The notes below the pieces were generated by a model. It was not told the DNA's origin, made no database searches, and saw only the letters and a program-made list of their open reading frames with translations. Shown here in pieces: positions 1-5,594 of a DNA stretch of 12,933 nt. The first letter of the stretch is position 1; each line of letters begins with the position of its first letter. Made by a program: the position numbers and the translations under genes. The stretch is from Paracoccaceae bacterium. Lineage in GTDB: Bacteria > Pseudomonadota > Alphaproteobacteria > Rhodobacterales > Rhodobacteraceae. Location: positions 1 through 12,933 of the forward strand of contig JALQUQ010000044.1 of the NCBI GenBank assembly GCA_023263735.1, in the 5' to 3' direction.

Positions 1-1015
1 GCCATGTTCCGCGCACCTCTTCCACCTTGTCGCCCTCGATCTCGGCATAAAGCGCACGCAACACCTCTTGCACCCCGCGCCCCGAGACGCCGGAAATCAC
101 ATGCACCTCGCCCCCCGACGCCTTTTCCAAGGCGCGCTTGCGGTCGGAGATCTGCTTGGCATCCATGGCGTCGACCTTGTTCAAGGCCAGCACGCGGGGT
201 TTGTCGCCCAAGACGTCGGAAGAGGCCTCAAGCTCATGCACGATGGTGCGGTAATCCTTGGTGATGGTCGAAGAGGTGCCATCGACCAGATGCAACAGCA
301 CCTTGCAGCGTTCGACATGGGCGAGGAACTGGGTGCCAAGGCCCCTGCCCTCGCTTGCGCCTTCGATCAGGCCGGGAATATCGGCCATGACGAATTCCTT
401 GCCGTCGATCCCCACGACCCCAAGGTTGGGGATCAGCGTGGTAAAGGGGTAATCGGCAATCTTGGGGCGCGCATTCGACACCGCCGCCAGAAACGTCGAT
501 TTCCCGGCATTCGGCAGACCCACCAACCCGGCATCGGCGATCAGTTTCAGACGCAGCCAGATCGTGCGCTCCACCCCCTCTTGCCCTGGGTTGGCGCGTG
601 CGGGCGCCCGGTTGGTCGAGGATTTGAACCGCAGGTTGCCCCAGCCGCCATTGCCGCCCTGCGCCAAAAGCACGCGCTGACCCACCTCGGTCAGATCGGC
701 GATCACGGTTTCTTCGTCTTCGTCCAGAATTTCGGTGCCGACAGGCACACGCAGAACGATGTCATCGCCCGATTTCCCGGTTTTCTGGTTGCCCATGCCG
801 GGTTGACCCGACTTGGCAAAGAAATGCTGCTGATAGCGGAAATCGATCAATGTGTTCAGACCGACCACGGCCTCGGCATAGACGGAACCGCCATTGCCGC
901 CGTCGCCGCCATCGGGCCCGCCGAATTCGATGAATTTCTCACGCCGGAACGAGGCGCATCCGGCCCCCCCGCCGCCCGAGCGGATGTAAACTTTGGCAAG
1001 GTCAAGGAACTTCAT
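1..1015 (-). CDS. obgE: Obg-family GTPase ObgE/CgtA, 3' end outside window
   Basis: Essential ribosome-associated GTPase acting in 50S subunit assembly and stress control. The visible 338 residues contain the glycine-rich Obg fold (about 1-158, with GGGGAG at 14-19 and GGDGGNGG at 36-43) followed by the G domain: G1 GLPNAGKS at 166-173, switch I YPFTT at 189-193, G3 DIPG at 212-215, G4 NKVD at 279-282 and G5 around SGVSG at 308-312. The family is usually about 340-350 residues in this group, so only a handful of codons are missing at the left edge. The ATG at 1013-1015 is chosen because [14 protein letters not shown] is the standard Obg start; an AAAAGG lies some 9 bases upstream. It is the last gene of the rplU-rpmA-GNAT-GNAT-obgE block, an order I know from Rhodobacterales. 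Identification is essentially certain. Confidence 0.97.
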   Translation of the reverse strand, partial: MKFLDLAKVYIRSGGGGAGCASFRREKFIEFGGPDGGDGGNGGSVYAEAVVGLNTLIDFRYQQHFFAKSGQPGMGNQKTGKSGDDIVLRVPVGTEILDEDEETVIADLTEVGQRVLLAQGGNGGWGNLRFKSSTNRAPARANPGQEGVERTIWLRLKLIADAGLVGLPNAGKSTFLAAVSNARPKIADYPFTTLIPNLGVVGIDGKEFVMADIPGLIEGASEGRGLGTQFLAHVERCKVLLHLVDGTSSTITKDYRTIVHELEASSDVLGDKPRVLALNKVDAMDAKQISDRKRALEKASGGEVHVISGVSGRGVQEVLRALYAEIEGDKVEEVRGTW

Positions 1016-1071
1016 GGCGTGCGGCCTTTTGGAATTTGATGCTTAGGCGATAGTGGACATTGGGCCAAGGC

Positions 1072-1623
1072 TCAAGCCTTGCTCTGCTGCGATGGGGCCG
1101 CATTCGGCGGATCAACCGGGTTTTGCGCCAAAATCCAACCGGATTTGGTCAATTCCACATTCACCCAACGGAGCGGACGCGGCGGAACTCCCAACGTTCC
1201 GGCCCCCCTGCCGGTTTCCAGAAACCCCAAGGACGCCAGCAACCGCGCCGATCGCAGGTTATCGTCAAGGTGATGGGCCCGGACGGGATCGCCGCTTTGC
1301 GCGAACCATGCCGCCAGCACAGCCCGCGCCGCTTCGCGCGCATAGCCTTTGCCCTGCGCCCAAGGGGCGATCCAATACCCCAGTTCGTCTGACAATTCGA
1401 TCCCCCCCACCATCCCGGTGCCATCATCGATGGCAAAGGTCTGGCCGGGGTGGGCCAGATTTTCCACGAAATCCTTGAATTCGGCCGGCCCATAGGGCGT
1501 GGGAACACGGGCAAGCCAGCGCGTGACATTCGGGTCGGAAAAGGCGGTCAGAACCGCCTTTTCATCCCGTGACGCAACGGGGCGCAACCAAAGCCGCGTC
1601 GTTTTCAATTCGGCGCGGATCAT
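1072..1623 (-). CDS. GNAT acetyltransferase, RimJ/RimL-like
   Basis: Predicted 183-residue cytoplasmic acetyl-CoA-dependent N-acetyltransferase of the Acetyltransf_3 (RimJ/RimL-like) type. The N-terminus shows TTRLWLRP (8-15), typical of this subgroup. The acetyl-CoA pyrophosphate loop (motif A) is QGKGYA at 90-95, fitting the Q/R-x-x-G-x-G/A rule, and motif B is DNLRSARLLASLGF at 121-134. The substrate cannot be read from sequence; position beside ribosomal protein genes makes a ribosomal protein or tRNA-related substrate possible, but this is inference. The ATG at 1621-1623 is preferred over an in-frame ATG 35 codons upstream because AAGGGGGG sits just before it and because the longer form would overlap the upstream gene heavily. 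It starts 10 bases after the neighbouring GNAT gene ends, so the two are probably co-transcribed. Confidence 0.88.
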   Translation of the reverse strand: MIRAELKTTRLWLRPVASRDEKAVLTAFSDPNVTRWLARVPTPYGPAEFKDFVENLAHPGQTFAIDDGTGMVGGIELSDELGYWIAPWAQGKGYAREAARAVLAAWFAQSGDPVRAHHLDDNLRSARLLASLGFLETGRGAGTLGVPPRPLRWVNVELTKSGWILAQNPVDPPNAAPSQQSKA

Positions 1624-1633
1624 GTGGCCCCCC

Positions 1634-2224
1634 TTAGCCGAGCTTTCGAATATAGGTCCAGGTTGGCACACGGGCCGCACGCGCCACCGCAAAGGATTCC
1701 GCATCGCCCAGATACTGAAACCCGGCATTGGTCAACACATGGCCCGAGCCGGGATTGTCTTGAAACACCTCGGCAAAGATGGTGCGGGCATTGTGCGGAT
1801 TGGCCGCCATCAGCGCGCGCACCGCATCGGACGCAATCCCCAGATTCCAGAACGCCGGTGCCACCCAAAAGCTGACTTCGGATTGATTGCGGCTGAACTT
1901 CTCTTCGTCCATATGCTTGAGGTTGATCACCCCCAACACCTCGGGCAGGCCAGAAATCGCCCCGTCCATCACCCAGATATCTTCTTCGGCGGTGCCGATC
2001 ATGGCCCGCGACACAAAGGCATCGGCCGCACCGGGCGGCAGGGGATGGGGGATCGACTTCGTCGCCTCGGCCACGCGGCGATCACCGGCATAAAGCGCGA
2101 ACAGCCCGGCATCCGAGGTTTTGGCCCGACGCAGCACGAACCGCCCGGCCGAAATATGATCCGCATCCCCGATCGGCGCGGCGATTTTTCCCTTTGCTGC
2201 AACCGCAGCGACATCCAAAGTCAT
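1634..2224 (-). CDS. GNAT acetyltransferase, second copy in obgE block
   Basis: Predicted 196-residue GNAT-fold acetyltransferase. The N-terminal beta strand reads FVLRRAKTSDAGLFALY. The motif A region is SFWVAPAFWNLGIASDAV; the loop NLGIA keeps the central Gly and final Ala, but the usual first Q/R is Trp, so acetyl-CoA contacts may be slightly atypical. Motif B is DNPGSGHVLTNAGFQYLG. It differs strongly from the downstream GNAT gene, so it is not a recent duplicate. The ATG at 2222-2224 is preceded at 5 bases by AAAGGAGGG (2230-2238), an excellent ribosome binding site, which decides against the ATG 31 codons upstream. It lies downstream of the rpmA terminator and may depend on read-through or an unrecognised promoter in the 2225-2420 gap. 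Substrate unknown. Confidence 0.87.
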   Translation of the reverse strand: MTLDVAAVAAKGKIAAPIGDADHISAGRFVLRRAKTSDAGLFALYAGDRRVAEATKSIPHPLPPGAADAFVSRAMIGTAEEDIWVMDGAISGLPEVLGVINLKHMDEEKFSRNQSEVSFWVAPAFWNLGIASDAVRALMAANPHNARTIFAEVFQDNPGSGHVLTNAGFQYLGDAESFAVARAARVPTWTYIRKLG

Positions 2225-2268
2225 GGCTTCCCTCCTTTGAAGCGCATGAAGGGCCCTGTTCAAGCCTT

Positions 2269-2293
2269 GCCTGCCTCCTCCATCTGGGCAGGC
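2269..2293. repeat. 7-bp inverted repeat, GNAT 5' region
   Basis: GCCTGCC (2269-2275) and GGCAGGC (2287-2293) are perfect complements separated by 11 bases. On the minus strand they lie about 45 bases before the second GNAT start codon. The pair could form an RNA stem in the leader or be an operator half-site pair. No T-tract follows on either strand, so it is not called a terminator. Confidence 0.35.
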
Positions 2294-2304
2294 AGACCGT
2301 TGTT

Positions 2305-2338
2305 GCCAAGAGATCATGGCAAAACCGTGATCTCTGGC
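2305..2338. repeat. Long inverted repeat between rpmA and GNAT gene
   Basis: AGAGATCATGG (2309-2319) pairs with CCGTGATCTCT (2325-2335), 11 positions with one T:G pair, around the loop CAAAA. Beyond one bulged A at 2308, GCC (2305-2307) pairs with GGC (2336-2338), giving a 14-bp stem. The minus strand has no U-run after it. It could be an RNA processing or stability element in the rplU-rpmA-GNAT-obgE transcript, or a protein-binding site for a promoter of the downstream genes. The structure is plain in the sequence; its role is not. Confidence 0.5.
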
Positions 2339-2355
2339 CCGCGAACGAAAGCCCC

Positions 2356-2391
2356 AAAAATTTTAGGGGACCGGCTTTGCAGCCGATCCCC
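2356..2391 (-). terminator. Intrinsic terminator after rpmA
   Basis: In the minus-strand transcript GGGGAUCGGCU (2391-2381) pairs with AGCCGGUCCCC (2376-2366) around a GCAA tetraloop, an 11-bp stem in which the only non-Watson-Crick pair is U:G. It is followed at once by UAAAAUUUUU (2365-2356). The U:G pair would be C:A on the other strand, so the structure favours function on the minus strand. It begins about 30 bases after the rpmA stop codon. It would end the rplU-rpmA transcript or reduce read-through into the GNAT genes and obgE. Confidence 0.75.
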
Positions 2392-2420
2392 CATTTACAA
2401 GCCAATTGTAAAGGTTCGGC

Positions 2421-2690
2421 TTATTCGGCTGCCTCTGCAACAGGGAGAACCGAAATAAAGGTCCGGCCTTTCAGGCCTTTCTTGAACGACACTTTGCCTT
2501 CGACGGTTGCAAAGATGGTGTGGTCAGTGCCCATACCAACGCCTTCGCCCGGGAAGAAAGTGGTGCCGCGCTGACGCACGATGATGTTGCCGGGGATGGC
2601 AGCCTGACCGCCATACACCTTTACACCAAGACGACGACCAGCCGAGTCGCGACCGTTGCGGGAGGAACCGCCTGCCTTTTTATGTGCCAT
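2421..2690 (-). CDS. rpmA: 50S ribosomal protein L27
   Basis: 89-residue bL27 of the large ribosomal subunit, located near the peptidyl-transferase centre. The N-terminus [20 protein letters not shown] and the following core (LGVKVYGGQ, then [12 protein letters not shown], then PGEGVGMG and DHTIFA) are textbook L27 with no gaps; length is normal. It begins directly with MAHKKAGG and so lacks the cleaved N-terminal extension seen in Firmicutes. The ATG at 2688-2690 has AAAGGAG (2700-2706) 9 bases upstream. It starts 18 bases after rplU ends, as part of the classical rplU-rpmA pair, and is followed by an intrinsic terminator. Confidence 0.98.
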   Translation of the reverse strand: MAHKKAGGSSRNGRDSAGRRLGVKVYGGQAAIPGNIIVRQRGTTFFPGEGVGMGTDHTIFATVEGKVSFKKGLKGRTFISVLPVAEAAE

Positions 2691-2708
2691 GGGGTGTTAC
2701 TCCTTTGC

Positions 2709-3104
2709 TTACTTTGCCGCGGGGGCTTCGTGGGCAGCAACACGCGCAGCAGCGGTGTTGACTGCGGCTGCAACGCCCGACTGCTCTGCGCCCGAGGCCA
2801 GAACGCCGGTCACACGGATCAGCGTCAGTTGCTGACGGTGACCACGGGTCCGCTGCGACGAATGCTTACGACGACGCTTGACGTAGGAAATCGTTTTTTC
2901 GCCTTTGATCTGGTCGATCACTTCGGCCTGCACAGCAGCGCCAGCAACCAGAGGGGCACCAACGGTCACGGACTCGCCGCCAACCATCAGGATGTCGTTG
3001 AACTGGATCTTGTCACCAGCATTGGCGGCCAGCTTTTCAACGCGCAGAACGTCACCCGCCTGCACTTTGTACTGCTTGCCACCGGTCTTCAGGACCGCAA
3101 ACAT
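2709..3104 (-). CDS. rplU: 50S ribosomal protein L21
   Basis: bL21, a 23S rRNA-binding protein of the large subunit. The 131-residue product starts MFAVLKTGGKQYKVQAGD and contains the family core (VEKL, GDKIQFNDILMVGG) and the conserved basic segment KGEKTISYVKRRRKHSSQR followed by GHRQQLTLIRV. The standard protein ends near residue 103; here an Ala-rich tail of about 28 residues follows, a kind of extension that is common in alphaproteobacterial L21. The ATG at 3102-3104 was chosen because it gives the canonical N-terminus and has AAGGA 7-8 bases upstream; an in-frame ATG seven codons earlier is not needed. First gene of the ribosomal/GNAT/obgE block, with a promoter about 150 bases upstream. 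Confidence 0.97.
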   Translation of the reverse strand: MFAVLKTGGKQYKVQAGDVLRVEKLAANAGDKIQFNDILMVGGESVTVGAPLVAGAAVQAEVIDQIKGEKTISYVKRRRKHSSQRTRGHRQQLTLIRVTGVLASGAEQSGVAAAVNTAAARVAAHEAPAAK

Positions 3105-3253
3105 GGGTCTATCCTTTTCCTTCACCGCGCCTTTTGGCCCCCATTTCTGGGCGTTGTGGAAGATCGCTCTTCGCCTTCAGACAGCGCGCCCCGCAAAGGG
3201 CGTCATTGCAAATATAATCCCAGCAAAGATTCGCACCTTTGCCGGGATGCGCG

Positions 3254-3282
3254 CTTATCGAGAACTTTGGGTTGAAAGTCAA
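3254..3282 (-). promoter_or_regulatory. Sigma70-type promoter of rplU-rpmA
   Basis: On the minus strand TTGACT (3282-3277; 5 of 6 to the -35 consensus) is followed after exactly 17 bases by GATAAG (3259-3254; ATAA core of the -10). Transcription would start near 3247 and leave a leader of roughly 140 bases before rplU, long enough for an autoregulatory structure. A short stem, CGCCC/GGGCG around 3190-3202, is the only obvious one seen in that leader. The promoter lies between the DUF2059 gene and rplU on the same strand, so rplU need not rely on read-through. Confidence 0.6.
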
Positions 3283-3327
3283 GAACCGCGCTTGGCACCG
3301 CGCCCCCGGCTTCCCCCCCACCCAACC

Positions 3328-4212
3328 TCAGATGTCATTGCCCAGAATTTGCAGCGCCGCCGCCCGGCCCAGATCCAGCGAAATGCTCCTGAACAGGGTG
3401 TCATAGGCCGAAAACAGCGCCGCATTCATCCGTTGACCGGCGGAGGATTCCGAAAAGGCCACATAGGTTTCCAGATCCTCCAGCGGCACCGACTGATAGG
3501 CCAGCGCCAGATAGGGGTGAAGCCATGTCACCATGTCGTCGCGGATCGCATCTTCCTGCGACCAGACCTCTTGCAGCATCTCGCCCTCGGTCATCGCGGG
3601 ATCAAGCCCCCCTTCCGCGGCCAGCCCGCGATAAAACGCCATATTCGAATTCAAGGCCCCCATCACGTTGGATTCGATCAGGTCGTTCACCGCAACAAAC
3701 CGCTCGATCAGTTTGGCGCGCGCCTTGTCCTTGTCCTGCATGTCCTGCCACAGAACGGTGGCCGCCTCTTCGACATCCTTGTCCAAAAGCGAACGCCGCG
3801 CCTCGATCTCCAGCCTCACGAAATCCTTGCCCGGGCTTGCCTCAAAAAAGGCGACGATATTGGCCAGATCTTCGGCACTGCCCTTGGCCAGTTCCGCCCC
3901 GATGGCCGAGGTCATGATCGAACTGACCTTGTCCAGCCCGTAGATGTCTTCGACAATGGCCTGCCACCGCGCGCCACCGCGACCGGGAAACATCTCATCT
4001 TCCAGGGATTGGCCGTAATCCACCCCTTCGTCCCGCATCACGGCCAGCACATCCCCCATCTGGACGGCGGCCAGGAATCGGTCGATCTGGGCCTGCTGAT
4101 CGGGCGAGATCGTCGCGGGGGTTTCGGCCATGGCCTGAAACGGCCCCGGCGCCACCCAAGGGGTCGCTCCGGCAAGAAAGGCAACGATGGCGATGCGCGA
4201 AATAAGGGTCAT
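3328..4212 (-). CDS. Secreted DUF2059-type protein with two homologous halves
   Basis: 294-residue protein of unknown function. Residues 1-29 form a Sec signal peptide: Arg at 6, hydrophobic IAIVAFLAGA, and AMA/E as a plausible signal peptidase I site, so the product is periplasmic or cell-envelope associated. The mature part is helical and acidic. EDLANIVAFFEASPGKDF (114-131) matches the DUF2059 signature, and EDLETYVAFSESSAGQRM (245-262) is a second copy; the preceding helices also correspond (QIDRFLAAV near 42 with LIERFVAV near 168), so the protein looks like an internal duplication. There are no Cys residues in the mature part. The ATG at 4210-4212 is fixed by the signal peptide. The family assignment comes from motif recognition; the biological role is unknown. 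It precedes rplU on the same strand but is probably a separate transcript, given the rplU promoter. Confidence 0.82.
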   Translation of the reverse strand: MTLISRIAIVAFLAGATPWVAPGPFQAMAETPATISPDQQAQIDRFLAAVQMGDVLAVMRDEGVDYGQSLEDEMFPGRGGARWQAIVEDIYGLDKVSSIMTSAIGAELAKGSAEDLANIVAFFEASPGKDFVRLEIEARRSLLDKDVEEAATVLWQDMQDKDKARAKLIERFVAVNDLIESNVMGALNSNMAFYRGLAAEGGLDPAMTEGEMLQEVWSQEDAIRDDMVTWLHPYLALAYQSVPLEDLETYVAFSESSAGQRMNAALFSAYDTLFRSISLDLGRAAALQILGNDI

Positions 4213-4229
4213 GTCTGGCCTTATGCTCC

Positions 4230-4248
4230 CCTCTCGGTTGCCGAGAGG
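4230..4248. repeat. Perfect 8-bp hairpin before DUF2059 gene
   Basis: CCTCTCGG (4230-4237) and CCGAGAGG (4241-4248) are exact complements around a TTG loop. On the minus strand the structure ends 17 bases before the DUF2059 start codon, so it would lie in the 5' leader close to the ribosome binding region. There is no T-run on either strand, hence not a terminator. The remainder of the 4213-4505 gap shows no convincing gene. Confidence 0.4.
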
Positions 4249-4426
4249 TTAATGATGTTCATGCGAGGCAAAAGCTACGCGGGAAAACGCCCGCGCCAAA
4301 GCCCCTTGGTTCCCTGCAAAACAGCTAAGGCTTTCCGCCCCGATTGCCAAGCGCAGCCCGCGCACAGTGCCGTGACCCCCCGTCGCAGGCCCTTGGACCC
4401 GCTGAAAAACAAAGAACGCGAAGCTT

Positions 4427-4455
4427 TTGAAAAAAGTTTGGAAATGGGGCTTGCG
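4427..4455 (+). promoter_or_regulatory. Possible tRNA-Ser promoter
   Basis: TTGAAA (4427-4432) is a fair -35 element inside an A/T-rich stretch that stands out from the surrounding GC-rich DNA. Seventeen bases later lies CTTGCG (4450-4455), which is a poor match to a -10 element. Transcription would start about 45 bases before the tRNA. The spacing and local base composition suggest the call; the weak -10 keeps it tentative. Confidence 0.3.
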
Positions 4456-4505
4456 CACCCCAAGCAAGGCCGTTAGGAAGCCCCCAACGAACCACACCAT
4501 ATCAC

Positions 4506-4595
<90 letters not shown>

Positions 4596-4924
4596 TATGA
4601 TGGCGACACCGTATCGGGTCTGGGTCTGAATTTCCCCTGAAATCTTAGCGAAGAACGCGCCTGAGGCGTTCGCGATTTGGTCAGTGCGCAACGCGCTCAT
4701 CGCCCCCCCTTTTCCGGCAATTCCTTCAAATGTTCGCGCGGGGCCATTGACCTGTTCCCTGTGAAACTGCGCCTTGGGGCGCTTGTCCTTACACCCAAGG
4801 CACCCGGCTTGGTTCGGAAAGGAAAAATCTGCTCGCCAAACATCCCGTTTGCTGTAGTCTTTTTCCAATTGCGACTTCGTCGATCCCTTATTTCCACAAT
4901 CTTTTCAAACAATGGGGCAAAAGA
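4596..4924. other. Gene-free stretch between tRNA-Ser and precursor gene
   Basis: No convincing coding sequence was found here on either strand. It must contain the promoter of the lanthipeptide operon, but no pair of -35/-10 elements is good enough to call. GCGCC-TTGG-GGCGC (4769-4782) is a perfect 5-bp hairpin followed by TTGTCCTT, at best a weak terminator. The last 70 bases before the precursor are noticeably richer in A/T, fitting a promoter/leader region. Confidence 0.4.
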
Positions 4925-5542
4925 ATGCTGAATCTGAATTCGATCAACAGCCGCGAAGATTTCAAGTGGGACATCATCCGCAAGGCCGGCAAGGACGCCG
5001 CTTTCCGCGATCAATTGCGCAAGGACCCGTCGGGCACCGCCTCCTCCATGGCGGGGGGCGCTGCGGTCAAGGTCAACCTGCATCAGGAATCCGCGAACAA
5101 TGTCTATTTCCTGATCAACTATAACCCCAACCTGCCCGCGGCGGCAGCGTCGATCACGATCAACCCCAGCGACAACCCCGAAGAGGTGGTCGTCAAGAAG
5201 GCCTGGAAAGACCCGGCCTATCGCGCCCAGCTCTTGGCCGATCCTGACAATGTCATCCGCGCCGAATTCGGCAGCGCCATGCCAAGCGGCACCAAACTTG
5301 TCGTGCTGGAAGAAACGGCGGACACGCTGGAACTGATCTTGCCAAACGGCATCGACGGGGCGACCCCTCAAACCAGCACCAGCGGCGAATTGTCGGATGC
5401 CGATCTGGAATCGGTCGCGGGCGGTGGCTTGTGGTCGTGGATCGCGACCAAGCTCGGCTATACCAGCAGCACCTCGTCGTGCAACCCATCGACCAATTCG
5501 GGCAGCTGTGGCTGCTCCTCGGCCAGCGGCGTGCGCGCCTGA
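4925..5542 (+). CDS. Lanthipeptide precursor with tandem NHLP leader
   Basis: 205-residue ribosomal precursor of a modified peptide. Two NHLP (nitrile hydratase alpha-like leader) units occur in tandem, about 16-70 and 87-142: KAGKDAAFRDQLRKDP (20-35) and KAWKDPAYRAQLLADP (92-107) share 10 of 16 residues. The second copy is closer to the canonical pattern, ending in LVVLEETADTLELILPNG. A linker leads to the leader end GELSDADLESVAGG (154-167), a typical double-glycine site. The predicted core (168-205, 38 residues) holds three Cys (186, 195, 197) and 15 Ser/Thr, as expected for a LanM substrate. NHLP precursors usually carry one leader unit, so this leader is about twice normal length. The ATG at 4925 has GGGG 8-11 bases upstream, a mediocre binding site. 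LanM follows 52 bases after the stop. Family and role are strongly supported by motif and context; ring pattern and activity are unknown. Confidence 0.93.
   Translation: MLNLNSINSREDFKWDIIRKAGKDAAFRDQLRKDPSGTASSMAGGAAVKVNLHQESANNVYFLINYNPNLPAAAASITINPSDNPEEVVVKKAWKDPAYRAQLLADPDNVIRAEFGSAMPSGTKLVVLEETADTLELILPNGIDGATPQTSTSGELSDADLESVAGGGLWSWIATKLGYTSSTSSCNPSTNSGSCGCSSASGVRA
4970..5350 (+). repeat. Two tandem NHLP leader units within the precursor gene
   Basis: The encoded units span about 4970-5134 and 5183-5350 and are offset by 72 residues. Both follow the order: charged helix, K-A-x-K-D-x-A-F/Y-R-x-Q-L-x-x-D-P, a variable segment, then a beta-rich tail (YFLINYNPN in the first, LELILPNG in the second). 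The match is clear in protein but not in long identical DNA stretches, so the duplication is old rather than recent. Confidence 0.85.
5426..5539 (+). other. Predicted lanthipeptide core region
   Basis: Residues 168-205 after the Gly-Gly site. The segment begins GLWSWIATKLGYT, then is dominated by Ser/Thr with Cys at 186, 195 and 197 and ends SSASGVRA. With three Cys, at most three (methyl)lanthionine rings can form, leaving many Ser/Thr either unmodified or as dehydro residues. Cleavage one residue later (after the third Gly) would give 37 residues; the sequence does not decide between the two. Confidence 0.7.
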
Positions 5543-5552
5543 TTGCGGTTGC

Positions 5553-5577
5553 AACCCGGCCCGATCTGGGCCGGGTT
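5553..5577 (+). terminator. Attenuator-like hairpin between precursor and LanM genes
   Basis: AACCCGGCCC (5553-5562) and GGGCCGGGTT (5568-5577) are exact complements around GATCT, a very stable 10-bp stem. It begins 10 bases after the precursor stop and ends 7 bases before the LanM Shine-Dalgarno. The trailing sequence TTCCTGTTC is only moderately U-rich, so it would be a leaky terminator or an mRNA 3'-end stabiliser. Such elements commonly raise the amount of precursor relative to enzyme in bacteriocin operons; that role is inferred here. Confidence 0.6.
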
Positions 5578-5584
5578 CCTGTTC

Positions 5585-5589
5585 GGAAG
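5585..5589 (+). promoter_or_regulatory. Ribosome binding site fixing the LanM start
   Basis: GGAAG lies 5 bases before the ATG at 5595. The same frame is open for 66 codons further upstream, back into the precursor gene, but that stretch overlaps the precursor in another frame and has no comparable binding site, so 5595 is taken as the start. Confidence 0.6.
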
Positions 5590-5594
5590 CGCGG

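Noticed and set aside
68..1039. 323-codon plus-strand frame over obgE
   Set aside because: Antisense shadow; obgE on the minus strand has all GTPase motifs.
1066..1081. 16-base palindrome CAAGGCTCAAGCCTTG at the end of the first GNAT gene
   Set aside because: Loop of only two bases and no T-run on either strand; not convincing as a terminator, and obgE follows in the same operon.
2905..4476. 523-codon plus-strand frame from rplU to the region before the tRNA
   Set aside because: Runs antisense through rplU, its promoter and the DUF2059 gene; composition is that of a shadow frame.
5045..5065. An earlier Gly-Gly (SMAGGAA, residues 41-47) as a second peptidase cut site
   Set aside because: In the alignment of the two leader units it falls at the variable segment (GSAMPSG in unit two), not after an LSDxxL element, so it is probably not a cleavage site.
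5397..5594. 66-codon upstream extension of the LanM frame
   Set aside because: It overlaps the precursor's core in another frame and has no ribosome binding site, whereas the ATG at 5595 has one and gives a normal LanM length.
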